NCBI GenBank assembly: GCA_964385995.1
Contig: CAYLRF010000008.1
Coordinates: forward strand, 1-38,998
Length of the DNA: 38,998 nt
Direction of reading: 5' to 3'
DNA from: CAYLRF01 sp964385995
Lineage (GTDB): Bacteria; Bacillota; Clostridia; Lachnospirales; Lachnospiraceae
The notes under the pieces were generated by a model, which saw only the letters and a list, made by a program, of their open reading frames with translations, ran no database searches and had not been told where the DNA came from. The position numbers were made by a program, and so were the translations under genes. Position 1 is the stretch's first letter, and each line of letters begins with the position of its first letter. Positions 26,818-35,462 of this stretch are shown in pieces.

Positions 26818-27020
26818 AATCCAAACAATTCGTACAGGAACTTAAGGGCAAGACCATTTCAGAATTGACCGACGAGCTGACATCCGCGAAGAAAGAGCTT
26901 TTCAATCTCAGACTTCGCAACGCGACGAACCAGCTTGAAAACACCGGTCAGATAAGAGAAGTAAGAAAGAACATAGCCAGGATACAGACTGCCATCACTG
27001 CTGCCTCCGGGAAAGAGTGA
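26814..27020 (+). CDS. rpmC: 50S ribosomal protein L29
   Basis: 68-residue two-helix protein with LKGKTISELTDEL and LFNLRLRNATNQLENTGQIREVRKNIARI. It starts at GTG overlapping the L16 stop. L29 lies at the tunnel exit beside L23. Confidence 0.98.
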   Translation: MKSKQFVQELKGKTISELTDELTSAKKELFNLRLRNATNQLENTGQIREVRKNIARIQTAITAASGKE

Positions 27021-27044
27021 CGGGCGGAAAGGAGACATCGCAAA

Positions 27045-27311
27045 GTGGAAGAGAACGCGCAAAGGAACCTCAGAAAGACCCGCGTGGGCAAGGTCATAAG
27101 CAACAAGATGGATAAGACCATCGTGGTCGCGGTCGAGACTCACGTAAGGCACCCTCTGTATAAGAAGATCATACAAAGAACATACAAGCTCAAGGCTCAT
27201 GACGAGGAAAACATTTGCGGCATCGGCGATAAAGTCAGGGTCATGGAGACGAGACCTCTGTCAAAGACCAAGAGATGGCGTCTGGTCGAGATATTGGAAA
27301 AAGCAAAATAG
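27045..27311 (+). CDS. rpsQ: 30S ribosomal protein S17
   Basis: 88 residues with RKTRVGKVISNKMDKTIVVAVE and ETRPLSKTKRWRLVEI, the OB-fold S17 pattern. It starts at GTG with GGAAAGGAG upstream. Confidence 0.98.
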   Translation: MEENAQRNLRKTRVGKVISNKMDKTIVVAVETHVRHPLYKKIIQRTYKLKAHDEENICGIGDKVRVMETRPLSKTKRWRLVEILEKAK

Positions 27312-27332
27312 CGTTGAAGGAGGTTTATCTGC

Positions 27333-27701
27333 ATGTTACAGCAGGAAAGCAGAATGAAAGTGGCGGATAACACCGGCGCGAAGGAACTGCTCTGTATCCG
27401 CGTGCTGGGCGGATCCGGAAAAAGATACGCGTATATAGGCGATGAGATCGTGGCTACCGTCAAGGACGCGACTCCGGGCGGACTCGTGAAAAAGGGCGAG
27501 GTCGTGAGAGCCGTGGTCGTGCGTACGGTTAAGGGAGCCCGCAGGAAAGACGGTTCTTATATCCGTTTTGACGAGAACGCCGCCGTGCTCATCAGGGAAG
27601 ATAAGAACCCGAGAGGCACCCGCATATTCGGGCCGGTCGCGAGAGAGCTTCGTGACAAGCAGTTTATGAAGATCGTCTCTCTGGCTCCGGAAGTGCTGTA
27701 G
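27333..27701 (+). CDS. rplN: 50S ribosomal protein L14
   Basis: 122 residues, beginning MLQQESRMKVADNTGAKELL, ending MKIVSLAPEVL; a full-length L14. The usual first base of the spc-type gene block. GAAGGAGG precedes the start. Confidence 0.99.
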   Translation: MLQQESRMKVADNTGAKELLCIRVLGGSGKRYAYIGDEIVATVKDATPGGLVKKGEVVRAVVVRTVKGARRKDGSYIRFDENAAVLIREDKNPRGTRIFGPVARELRDKQFMKIVSLAPEVL

Positions 27702-27713
27702 GAGGTGGCGTAT

Positions 27714-28025
27714 ATGTCGATGATGAAGATTAAAAGAGACGACACGGTGCGAGTCACGAACGGGAAGGATAAAGGCAAAGAGGGCAAGGTTCTCGTCGTG
27801 AACCGAAAGAAGAACACCGTCATCGTCGAGGGCGTACATATGGTCACCAAGCACACGAAGGCGAACGCCGAGAATCAGACCGGCGGCATCGTGAAGCAGG
27901 AAGCCCCGATCGACGCGTCAAACGTCATGTACCTTCACAAGGGCAAACCGACGAGGATCGGCTTCAGATTTGAGGACGGAAAAAAAGTTCGTTTCGCCAA
28001 ATCAACCGGCGAGACGATCGTCTGA
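27714..28025 (+). CDS. rplX: 50S ribosomal protein L24
   Basis: 103 residues with a KOW motif (DTVRVTNGKDKGKEGKVL). An in-frame GTG at 27705 overlaps the Shine-Dalgarno GGAGG (27701-27705), so ATG 27714 is the start. L24 initiates 50S assembly. Confidence 0.98.
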   Translation: MSMMKIKRDDTVRVTNGKDKGKEGKVLVVNRKKNTVIVEGVHMVTKHTKANAENQTGGIVKQEAPIDASNVMYLHKGKPTRIGFRFEDGKKVRFAKSTGETIV

Positions 28026-28050
28026 TCCGCTTGGAAGGAGGAGCAGTACT

Positions 28051-28593
28051 TTGAACAGATTACACGAGAAGTACCTCGGCGAGATAAGGGACGCCATGCA
28101 AAAGAAATTCGGTTACACGAATGTCATGCAGATCCCGAAGCTCGAGAAGGTGGTCATAAACATGGGAGTCGGCGAGGCGAAGGAGAACCATAAGGTTCTC
28201 GAGTCCGCGGCGGCGGATCTGGAGAGGATTTCGGGTCAGAAGCCCGTGATTACCAAGGCGAAAAAATCCGTCTCGAACTTTAAAATCAGAGAGGGTATGC
28301 CTATAGGCTGCAAGGTGACGCTGCGCGGCGAGAGAATGTATGATTTCATAGACAGACTTATAAATCTCGCGCTTCCGCGTGTGCGTGACTTTCGGGGCGT
28401 GAGCCGCGACGCGTTCGACGGGAGAGGCAATTACGCGCTCGGTATCAGAGAGCAGCTCATTTTCCCGGAGATCGAGTATGACAAGATAGATAAAGTGAGG
28501 GGCATGGACGTAATTTTCGTCACCACGGCGAAGACGGACGAGGAAGCGCGTGAGCTTTTGAGGCAGTTTAATATGCCTTTCGCCGCGGCTTAA
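28051..28593 (+). CDS. rplE: 50S ribosomal protein L5
   Basis: 180 residues starting from TTG 28051, preceded by GGAAGGAGGAG. NRLHEKYLGEIRDAM and LEKVVINMGVGEAKENHK are typical of L5, the 5S rRNA-binding protein. An ATG at 27970 in the same frame lies inside rplX and is rejected because it adds a non-L5 extension. Confidence 0.98.
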   Translation: MNRLHEKYLGEIRDAMQKKFGYTNVMQIPKLEKVVINMGVGEAKENHKVLESAAADLERISGQKPVITKAKKSVSNFKIREGMPIGCKVTLRGERMYDFIDRLINLALPRVRDFRGVSRDAFDGRGNYALGIREQLIFPEIEYDKIDKVRGMDVIFVTTAKTDEEARELLRQFNMPFAAA

Positions 28594-28616
28594 AGTCATC
28601 AGGAGGAAATATTTAA

Positions 28617-28802
28617 ATGGCTAAGACATCGCTTAAGGTAAAACAGCAGCGTAAGCCCAAGTTCTCTACCAGGCAGTATCACCGCTGTAAGATCTGCGGA
28701 CGTCCGCACGGGTATCTCAGTAAGTACGGCATTTGCAGGATATGCTTCAGGGAGCTCGCGTATAAGGGTCAGATCCCGGGAGTTAAGAAGGCGAGCTGGT
28801 AG
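28617..28802 (+). CDS. rpsN: 30S ribosomal protein S14, zinc type
   Basis: 61 residues with CKIC (x12) CRIC zinc ligands, the short zinc-binding form of S14 common in Firmicutes. Ends ...GQIPGVKKASW. AGGAGG upstream. Confidence 0.99.
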   Translation: MAKTSLKVKQQRKPKFSTRQYHRCKICGRPHGYLSKYGICRICFRELAYKGQIPGVKKASW

Positions 28803-29094
28803 GCCGCGGGTCATTTATCGCGGGGTGCTTTTCGCGGGGCGTCATTCGTGACGTCATCTTATGTGCCGGGCTCACATGTCACGGTTTAAATGTCCGTCAA
28901 GGCGGCATTAAAGATTGACTAAAAGTGACAATATGATGTGAGATGAGACAGGCCCTTAAGAAGGCGAAAGGGAGCCTAAAAGCGTCATAACCGTAAGCGG
29001 CCGAAGCGGCGTACGCGTATGTAAAAGCCGCGCATAAGCGAAGGCACACGAGATTGACGGCTTTCGCGCAACAGATAAAAGGAGGACAAATCCT
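28803..29094 (+). other. unusually long rpsN-rpsH spacer
   Basis: 292 bp without a gene, in an operon where spacers are usually under 100 bp. It has a direct repeat TCGCGGGG (28818-28825, 28831-28838), a palindrome TGACGTCA (28849-28856), an ATGTG/CACAT hairpin (28861-28877), a TTGACT at 28915 without a matching -10, and a late AAAGCCG/CGGCTTT pairing. AGGAGG (29080-29085) serves rpsH. Antisense or sense ORFs here are not convincing. Confidence 0.5.
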
Positions 29095-29496
29095 ATGACA
29101 ATGTCAGATCCGATAGCGGATATGCTCACGAGAATCCGTAACGCGAATATCGCGAAACACGATACGGTTGACATTCCCTCGTCCAAGATGAAGCTCGCGA
29201 TAACGAAGATATTACTGGACGAAGGATACATCAGGAAATACGATATCATAAAGGGCGGGACATTTGACACCATCCGCATTACGCTCAAGTGGGGTTCGGA
29301 TAAGAATGAGCGTGTCATCTCGGGGATTCGAAGAATCTCAAAGCCGGGTCTTCGCGTATACGCGGCAAGCGATGAGCTTCCCAAGGTACTTGGGGGCCTC
29401 GGCACAGCCATCATTTCGACTAACCGCGGAGTCATCACCGACAAGGAGGCGAGAAAGCTTCACGTCGGCGGCGAGGTACTCTGCTTTATCTGGTAA
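29095..29496 (+). CDS. rpsH: 30S ribosomal protein S8
   Basis: 133 residues, MTMSDPIADMLTRIRNAN at the N-terminus, STNRGVITDKEARK and GGEVLCFIW at the end. S8 binds 16S rRNA helix 21 and regulates the spc operon in E. coli. Start is ATG 29095, nine bases after AGGAGG. Confidence 0.99.
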   Translation: MTMSDPIADMLTRIRNANIAKHDTVDIPSSKMKLAITKILLDEGYIRKYDIIKGGTFDTIRITLKWGSDKNERVISGIRRISKPGLRVYAASDELPKVLGGLGTAIISTNRGVITDKEARKLHVGGEVLCFIW

Positions 29497-29566
29497 TAGC
29501 TCAGGCTGAAAGCAAAGCGGGCGCGTGATCGTCCGTCTTTGGCAATCTAAGTAGGAGGTATCATAA

Positions 29567-30109
29567 ATGTCACGTATAGGAAAACAGCCGGTCGATATCC
29601 CCTCCGGGGTGACGGTCGAGACGGGCGATAAGAATTTTATAACCGTAAAAGGACCGAAAGGCACCCTTACGAGATCTCTTCCCACGGAGATGGGGATCGA
29701 GGTAAGAGACGGGCAGGTCATCGTCACAAGACCCGGAGACACGAAGAAATTCAAATCGCTTCACGGACTTACGAGGACGCTTATACATAACATGGTAATC
29801 GGAGTCACCGACGGTTATGAGAAGGTCCTCGAGATAAACGGCGTAGGTTACAGGGCTGCGAAAGCGGGCAACAAGCTGACACTCAGTCTCGGATATTCGC
29901 ATCCGGTCGATATGATCGATCCGGAGGGGATCGAGACCGTGCTTGACGGGCAGAACAAGATCATCGTGAAGGGTATCGACAAAGAGAAGGTCGGCCAGTA
30001 CGCGGCGGTAATCAGAGACAAGAGAAAGCCAGAGCCTTACAAGGGCAAGGGTATCAAGTACGCCGATGAAGTGATAAGGCGCAAAGTCGGCAAGACCGGC
30101 AAGAAGTAA
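29567..30109 (+). CDS. rplF: 50S ribosomal protein L6
   Basis: 180 residues, MSRIGKQPVDIPSGVTV, and the C-terminal KPEPYKGKGIKYADEVIRRK signature. Near the factor-binding stalk base. AGGAGG upstream. Confidence 0.99.
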   Translation: MSRIGKQPVDIPSGVTVETGDKNFITVKGPKGTLTRSLPTEMGIEVRDGQVIVTRPGDTKKFKSLHGLTRTLIHNMVIGVTDGYEKVLEINGVGYRAAKAGNKLTLSLGYSHPVDMIDPEGIETVLDGQNKIIVKGIDKEKVGQYAAVIRDKRKPEPYKGKGIKYADEVIRRKVGKTGKK

Positions 30110-30126
30110 GTAAGGAGAGTGCCGAA

Positions 30127-30495
30127 ATGATAAAGAAAAAGAACAGAAACGAAGTACGCCTTAAGAAACATTCGAGAATGCGCCACACACTGAGCGGAAC
30201 ACCTGAAAGGCCCCGCCTGTCCGTGTTTCGAAGCAACACTCACATGTACGCACAGATCATAGACGATACTACCGGCAGGACATTGGTTTCGGCGTCCACG
30301 GTGCAGAAAGAGGTAAGTCAGAAGCTGGAAAAGACCACGAATGTCGCCGCGGCGGCTTATGTGGGCGAGGTTATAGCAAAGAGGGCTCTGGACGCGGGCA
30401 TTACCAAGGTCGTGTTCGATCGCGGGGGCTATATCTACCACGGTAAGGTGCAGGCGCTCGCCGAAGCGGCAAGACAGGCCGGGCTTGATTTTTAA
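30127..30495 (+). CDS. rplR: 50S ribosomal protein L18
   Basis: 122 residues, with RLSVFRSNTHMYAQIIDD and FDRGGYIYHGKVQALAEAAR; 5S rRNA-binding. Shine-Dalgarno AAGGAGAG, 17 bp after rplF. Confidence 0.99.
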   Translation: MIKKKNRNEVRLKKHSRMRHTLSGTPERPRLSVFRSNTHMYAQIIDDTTGRTLVSASTVQKEVSQKLEKTTNVAAAAYVGEVIAKRALDAGITKVVFDRGGYIYHGKVQALAEAARQAGLDF

Positions 30496-30510
30496 GAGGA
30501 GGAGCTGTAA

Positions 30511-31020
30511 ATGAGACAGACACGCATTGACGCCGCCGGGCTGGAGTTGGACGACAGGGTGGTAACCATCAAACGTGTAACGAAGGTTGTAAAGGGCGGA
30601 CGTAATTTCCGTTTCACCGCGCTGGTGGTGGTAGGTGACGGACACGGCCATGTGGGAGCGGGACTCGGGAAGGCTTCCGAGATACCGGAGGCTGTCCGCA
30701 AGGGCAAAGAGAGCGCGGCCAAGAAACTGATAACGGTTCCGATGGACAAAAACGAAAGCGTTCCCTGTGACTACATCGGCAAGTTCGGAAGTTCCAGGGT
30801 GCTTTTAAAGAGAGCCTCGGAAGGTACGGGCGTTATCGCGGGAGGTCCCGCCAGAGCCGTGCTGGAGCTTGCGGGCATAAAGAATATCCGCGCGAAATCC
30901 TTAGGCTCCAACAACAAGCAAAATGTCGTCATGGCGACGCTTAGCGGTCTCAGTGAGATGAAAACTCCGGAGGAGGTCGCGAAGCTTCGCGGCAAGACAG
31001 TGGCCGAGATCTTAGGCTAA
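30511..31020 (+). CDS. rpsE: 30S ribosomal protein S5
   Basis: 169 residues with VVKGGRNFRFTALVVVGDG and GHVGAGLGKA, the dsRNA-binding-like N-terminal domain of S5; full length. Involved in decoding accuracy. Confidence 0.99.
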   Translation: MRQTRIDAAGLELDDRVVTIKRVTKVVKGGRNFRFTALVVVGDGHGHVGAGLGKASEIPEAVRKGKESAAKKLITVPMDKNESVPCDYIGKFGSSRVLLKRASEGTGVIAGGPARAVLELAGIKNIRAKSLGSNNKQNVVMATLSGLSEMKTPEEVAKLRGKTVAEILG

Positions 31021-31033
31021 GGAGGTAACCGAT

Positions 31034-31222
31034 ATGGCAAAATTAAAGATCACCCTCACAAAGTCTCCTATCGGCGCCATCCCCAAGCAGGTGAAGACGG
31101 TGAAGGCGCTCGGATTAAGGAAGATGCATCAGACGGTGATTCACCCGGATGACCCTTGCATAAGAGGTATGATTAACCGCGTAAGACATCTGGTGACGGT
31201 CGAAGAGATACAGGAAGCGTAA
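31034..31222 (+). CDS. rpmD: 50S ribosomal protein L30
   Basis: 62 residues, LKITLTKSPIGAIPKQVKTVKALGL then GMINRVRHLVTVEE; the short bacterial L30. AAGGAGG before the ATG. Confidence 0.98.
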   Translation: MAKLKITLTKSPIGAIPKQVKTVKALGLRKMHQTVIHPDDPCIRGMINRVRHLVTVEEIQEA

Positions 31223-31237
31223 GAAGGAGGTGCCGCT

Positions 31238-31675
31238 GTGGATTTATCGAATTTGAAGCCGGCGGATGGTTCCAAACATCATGATTTCAGACGTGGACGC
31301 GGACACGCATCCGGAAACGGCAAGACAGCCGGAAAAGGACATAAAGGCCAGAAGGCGAGGTCGGGACGTCCCAGGCCCGGATTCGAGGGCGGGCAGATGC
31401 CGCTTTACCGCCGGATACCCAAACGCGGCTTTACCAACAGAAACAGCAGGGATATCGTGAGCGTGAATGTCGGTAAGCTTGAGAAATTCGACGACGGCGC
31501 GGTAGTCACGATCGAGGCGCTTAAAGAGGCGGGCGTCATAAAGAAACCCAAAGACGGAGTGAAGATACTGGGAAAGGGAGATTTGACCAAGAAGCTTACG
31601 GTTCAGGCGAACGCGTTCAGCGCGGGTGCCGCCGCGAAGATTGAGGCTGCCGGCGGCAAAGCAGAGGTGGTCTGA
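31238..31675 (+). CDS. rplO: 50S ribosomal protein L15
   Basis: 145 residues with the GRGHASGNGKTAGKGHKGQKARSG-type basic N-terminus and RRIPKRGFTN. Starts at GTG with AAGGAGGTG upstream. Its stop overlaps the secY ATG by one base (TGATG). Confidence 0.98.
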   Translation: MDLSNLKPADGSKHHDFRRGRGHASGNGKTAGKGHKGQKARSGRPRPGFEGGQMPLYRRIPKRGFTNRNSRDIVSVNVGKLEKFDDGAVVTIEALKEAGVIKKPKDGVKILGKGDLTKKLTVQANAFSAGAAAKIEAAGGKAEVV

Positions 31676-32997
31676 TGTTCAAGACATTTATCAAGGCGTT
31701 CAAGATAGAAGAGGTCCGCAAGAAGATTATCTTCACCTTTTTTATGCTTCTTCTTGTAAGGCTCGGTTCGCAGATACCGACGCCCGGGGTCAATCCCACA
31801 TACATAAAGGACTTTTTCGAGAGCCAGGGCGGTCAGGTGTTTAACTTCTTTAACACTTTCACCGGCGGTTCTTTCGAGCAGATGACGATTTTCGCGCTGG
31901 GTATCTCGCCTTACATCACGTCGTCGATCATCATGCAGCTTCTCACCATAGCCATCCCGAAGCTTGAGGAAATGCACAGGGACGGCGAGGAAGGCCGAAA
32001 GAAGATCAACAACATCACCCGTTACGTGACCGTGGCGCTGGCCGTTATTCAGGCGGCGGCCATGACCATTGGTTTCGGGCGCAGCGGTCTTTTGGTGAAA
32101 TACAACTTCATAAACGCGGCTGTCGTTATCATAACGCTCACGGCGGGTTCCGCCCTTATCATGTGGATCGGCGAGCGGATAACCGAGAAAGGCATAGGAA
32201 ACGGCATATCCATCATCCTGCTGATAAATATTCTTTCGCGGCTTCCGAGTGATTTCAGCTCGTTGTACAATCAGTTCATGAAGGGAAAGCCGGCGTGGAA
32301 ATTTATCCTCGCGGGGCTTTTGATACTCGCGATCATACTTTTCGTGGTCGTGTTTGTCGTTATCCTGCAGGACGGCGAGAGAAGGATAGCCGTATCGTAT
32401 TCGCAGAAGGTACAGGGAAGACGCAATATCGGGGGACAGTCATCTCACATCCCTCTTAAGGTAAATACGGCCGGGGTTATCCCCGTTATCTTCGCTTCCT
32501 CGCTGATGCAGTTTCCCATAATCATCGCGTCCTTTTTCGGAAAGGCAAACGCGTCGGGCTTCGGAGGAGCGATACTTAAGGGACTTGATTCCAATAACTG
32601 GTGCGATCCGTCGAACATACAGTACTCCTGGGGACTTCTCCTTTACATCGTGCTGACGATAGCGTTCGCGTATTTTTACACGTCCATCACGTTTAACCCG
32701 ATGGAGGTAGCGGATAACCTTAAAAAGAGCGGCGGATTTATACCGGGTATCAGGCCCGGCAAACCCACGGTCGATTATCTGTCAAGGATTCTTAAGTACA
32801 TCATCTTCATCGGAGCGGTTGGTCTCGTCATAGTGCAGCTGATACCGTTTATCTTTAACGGATGTCTGGACGCGAGCGTATCCTTCGGAGGGACGTCGCT
32901 TATCATCGTGGTAGGTGTCGTGCTTGAGACCATAGAGCAGATGGAATCGCTGATGCTTGTGCGTAATTACAAGGGATTTTTAAGCACGGCGAAGTAA
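31675..32997 (+). CDS. secY: preprotein translocase subunit SecY
   Basis: 440 residues with ten membrane segments. RLGSQIPTPGV near the N-terminus, GEXITXXGIGNGIS-like GERITEKGIGNGISIIL, and RRIAVSYSQKVQGR identify SecY, the channel of the Sec pathway. It overlaps rplO by one base, as usual in this operon. Confidence 0.99.
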   Translation: MFKTFIKAFKIEEVRKKIIFTFFMLLLVRLGSQIPTPGVNPTYIKDFFESQGGQVFNFFNTFTGGSFEQMTIFALGISPYITSSIIMQLLTIAIPKLEEMHRDGEEGRKKINNITRYVTVALAVIQAAAMTIGFGRSGLLVKYNFINAAVVIITLTAGSALIMWIGERITEKGIGNGISIILLINILSRLPSDFSSLYNQFMKGKPAWKFILAGLLILAIILFVVVFVVILQDGERRIAVSYSQKVQGRRNIGGQSSHIPLKVNTAGVIPVIFASSLMQFPIIIASFFGKANASGFGGAILKGLDSNNWCDPSNIQYSWGLLLYIVLTIAFAYFYTSITFNPMEVADNLKKSGGFIPGIRPGKPTVDYLSRILKYIIFIGAVGLVIVQLIPFIFNGCLDASVSFGGTSLIIVVGVVLETIEQMESLMLVRNYKGFLSTAK

Positions 32998-33054
32998 AGA
33001 TAGGGAAGAAGTGCCGATTTAAGTACGAATCTGAATCGCGGGTGCCGATAAGAT

Positions 33055-33699
33055 ATGAAGATAATAATGCTGGGAGCTCCGGGAGCGGGAAAAGGCACGC
33101 AGGCCGAGAAAGTCGCCGCCAAATATCACATTTTGCATGTTTCGACCGGTGACATCCTAAGGGCCAATATAAAAGAAGGCACACAACTCGGGAAACAGGC
33201 GAAATCTTATACGGACGCGGGACTTCTGGTGCCGGATGAGCTGGTAGTGAAGCTTGTGACGGATCGCCTGGATAGGAGCGACTGCCGTGAAGGGTATGTG
33301 CTGGACGGATTTCCGCGTACCATACCGCAGGCTGAGGCACTCGATAAGTGGCTGGCCGGGCGCGGCTCATTAGTGGATGTCGTGATAGACGTGGATGTTC
33401 CCGACGAAGCGATCGCGAAACGGATGTCGGGCAGAAGAGCGTGCGTAAAATGCGGCGCCACATATCATACGGAGTACGCTCCCCCGAAGAGGGAGGGGAT
33501 CTGCGATGAGTGCGGAGGCAAGCTCATTCTTCGCGATGACGACAGGCCCGAGACGGTGCAAAGGCGCCTTAAAGTCTATCACAGCGAGACGCAGCCTCTT
33601 ATGGATTACTACAAAAGGCAAGGGATCCTGCGAAAAGTGGACGGTACGGCGGACATTGACGACGTATACGCTTCCGTATTAAAGATACTCGGTGAGTGA
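33055..33699 (+). CDS. adk: adenylate kinase, zinc-LID type
   Basis: 214 residues. P-loop GAPGAGKGTQ (7-16), DGFPRT, and a LID domain with CVKC...CDEC, four cysteines that bind zinc in Gram-positive long-form adenylate kinases. Interconverts ATP + AMP and 2 ADP. Weak Shine-Dalgarno; 57 bp after secY. Confidence 0.98.
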   Translation: MKIIMLGAPGAGKGTQAEKVAAKYHILHVSTGDILRANIKEGTQLGKQAKSYTDAGLLVPDELVVKLVTDRLDRSDCREGYVLDGFPRTIPQAEALDKWLAGRGSLVDVVIDVDVPDEAIAKRMSGRRACVKCGATYHTEYAPPKREGICDECGGKLILRDDDRPETVQRRLKVYHSETQPLMDYYKRQGILRKVDGTADIDDVYASVLKILGE

Positions 33700-33702
33700 C
33701 AG

Positions 33703-34452
33703 ATGGCTATTTCCATAAAATCCCCGCGTGAAATCGAGCTTATGCGTGAGGCGGGGCATATCCTAAAGCATGTGCTTGACGAGCTGGGGAGGATGCTGCG
33801 TCCCGGGATTTCGACTCTGGATATCGACAGGCAGGGAGAAAAGATAATAAAAAATTCCGGCTGCCGTCCGTCATTTTTGCATTACGAAGGATATCCGGCG
33901 TCGATTTGCGTGTCGGTAAACGACGAGGTCGTGCACGGTATACCGAGGGCCGACAGGATATTGGAAGAGGGAGACATAGTAAGCCTCGATGCGGGCGTCA
34001 TTTATAAGGGTTATCAGTCGGACGCCGCCAGAACCTACCCCGTAGGGAAGGTGAGCAAAGAGGCTAAGGATCTCATCAGACTCACGCGAGAGAGCTTCTT
34101 CGAGGGTGTGAATCACGCGAGGGAAGGCTGTCATCTCTATGATATCTCGCGGGCGATAAGCGATTTCGCGAAGGCGCATAACCTCGGCATAGTAACCGCG
34201 CTTTGCGGGCACGGAGTGGGAACGCGCCTTCATGAGGATCCCGAGATACCCAATTACGAGGTTGAAAGAAAAGGCCCGCTTTTAAAAAGAGGCATGACGC
34301 TCGCCATAGAGCCCATGTTAAATCTCGGTACGGGGGAAGTTTCGCAGCTAAGCGACGGCTGGACGGTAGTCACCGACGACGGGGAACTCTCGGCGCATTA
34401 CGAGAACACCGTGCTTGTGACTGAAGGCGAGCCTGAGATCCTTACGCTTTAG
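33703..34452 (+). CDS. map: methionine aminopeptidase, type I
   Basis: 249 residues. Metal ligands are apparent in SLDAGVIYKGYQSDAARTYPVG (two Asp), GHGVGTRLHEDP (His), AIEPML (Glu) and the final HYENTVLVTE (Glu). Removes N-terminal methionine. Starts 3 bp after the adk stop, so the two are tightly coupled. Confidence 0.98.
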   Translation: MAISIKSPREIELMREAGHILKHVLDELGRMLRPGISTLDIDRQGEKIIKNSGCRPSFLHYEGYPASICVSVNDEVVHGIPRADRILEEGDIVSLDAGVIYKGYQSDAARTYPVGKVSKEAKDLIRLTRESFFEGVNHAREGCHLYDISRAISDFAKAHNLGIVTALCGHGVGTRLHEDPEIPNYEVERKGPLLKRGMTLAIEPMLNLGTGEVSQLSDGWTVVTDDGELSAHYENTVLVTEGEPEILTL

Positions 34453-34596
34453 AGGGCGCGGCTGTCTTAGGCGGGGCTCATCCGGAAACCTTCGCTTTTC
34501 GTATGTGAGCGGGACGCTTAAGGATGTCGGGTAAATCGAATATAACGAAGTTACCTAAGCGGTCTGACGCATAATGTCCCTGGGAGAATGTCGCGC

Positions 34597-34851
34597 ATGG
34601 AAATTAAGGCGGGTATGCTCGCGAGATCAAAAGCGGGTCACGACAAAGACCGCGTCTATATGATAGTGGCCCTTGACGGTCTGTACGCCTATCTGGCCGA
34701 CGGTTCGCTTAAACCCATGTCGTCGCCGAAAAAGAAGAAGCTTAAGCACATACAGCCGATTCGCGAGGAACACGACATGGAAGGCATGGATGACATTAGG
34801 ATAAGGATGATAATAAAGCGGTATCTTGACGGGATATCGCCGTTACACTGA
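34597..34851 (+). CDS. KOW-domain / L14e-like RNA-binding protein
   Basis: 84 residues starting MEIKAGMLARSKAGHDKDRVYMIV, matching the KOW-like protein often found between map and infA in Clostridia. The biochemical role is not established; RNA or ribosome binding is suggested by the fold and context. ATG 34597 is chosen since GGGAGA lies ten bases upstream; ATG 34588 would be too close to it. Confidence 0.85.
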   Translation: MEIKAGMLARSKAGHDKDRVYMIVALDGLYAYLADGSLKPMSSPKKKKLKHIQPIREEHDMEGMDDIRIRMIIKRYLDGISPLH

Positions 34852-34862
34852 TATCATATAGT

Positions 34863-34940
34863 GTTTTTAAGAACATTTCGGCTCTTTTAGGTTTTTAAGC
34901 CGCGAAGGTAAGATACAGGCGCGGCATAAATGTTTTTAAG
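34863..34940 (+). repeat. three copies of GTTTTTAAG in the infA leader
   Basis: Identical 9-mers at 34863-34871, 34891-34899 and 34932-34940, spaced 28 and 41 bp, in the 126-bp spacer before infA. GCCGCG (34899-34904) can pair with CGCGGC (34919-34924) between copies two and three. Confidence 0.6.
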
Positions 34941-34977
34941 GTGGTTTTGCAGTGGGAGCGCATGGAAAGAGGAGAAT

Positions 34978-35196
34978 ATGTCGAAAGCTGATGTTATCGA
35001 GATCGGCGGAACGGTGACTGAGAAGCTGCCAAACGCCATGTTCAGGGTGGAGCTGGAAAACGGCCATCAGGTTCTGGCGCACATCAGCGGCAAGCTTCGC
35101 ACGAATTTCATCAAGATCCTCCCGGGAGACAAGGTCACATTGGAACTGTCGCCTTACGATCTCTCGAAAGGCAGGATCACGTGGCGGGACAAATAA
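34978..35196 (+). CDS. infA: translation initiation factor IF-1
   Basis: 72 residues, MSKADVIEIGGTVTEKLPNAMF and HISGKLRTNFIKILPGDKVTLELSPYDL, the OB-fold IF-1. The start is ATG 34978 with GAGGAG upstream; a longer in-frame ORF from 34930 has no homology before this Met. Confidence 0.99.
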   Translation: MSKADVIEIGGTVTEKLPNAMFRVELENGHQVLAHISGKLRTNFIKILPGDKVTLELSPYDLSKGRITWRDK

Positions 35197-35240
35197 AAGC
35201 CCTGCCTGTTTGGGAGTACGTTACGGCGCCGAAATTTTCG

Positions 35241-35270
35241 TTGACGCTGTTCTTTCGGCGGTGATATAAT
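35241..35270 (+). promoter_or_regulatory. promoter of the rpmJ-rpsM-rpsK-rpsD-rpoA-rplQ segment
   Basis: TTGACG (35241-35246), 18-bp spacer, TATAAT (35265-35270) preceded by TGa. It lies 36 bp before rpmJ and probably boosts transcription of the alpha-operon genes independently of the S10 promoter. Confidence 0.85.
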
Positions 35271-35306
35271 GGCGTGCAAAGCGACGGTTGGAAGGAGAAT
35301 GCCATA

Positions 35307-35420
35307 ATGAAGGTTCGTTCATCGGTTAAGCCCATATGCGAGAAATGCAAAGTGGTAAAGCGAAAGGGTGTAGTCAGGATTATCTGCGAGAACCCGAAGC
35401 ATAAGCAAAGACAGGGTTGA
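35307..35420 (+). CDS. rpmJ: 50S ribosomal protein L36
   Basis: 37 residues, MKVRSSVKPICEKCKVVKRK then IICENPKHKQRQG, with CxxC...C...H zinc ligands. Zinc-binding C+ form. GAAGGAG ten bases upstream. First gene after the internal promoter. Confidence 0.99.
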   Translation: MKVRSSVKPICEKCKVVKRKGVVRIICENPKHKQRQG

Positions 35421-35462
35421 TAAAACTAATCTGATATTTAAGGGAAAATTGGAGGAAAAGAC

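Noticed and set aside
28915..28943. sigma-A promoter in the rpsN-rpsH spacer
   Set aside because: TTGACT has no acceptable -10 at 16-19 bp; TATGAT lies only 11 bp away.
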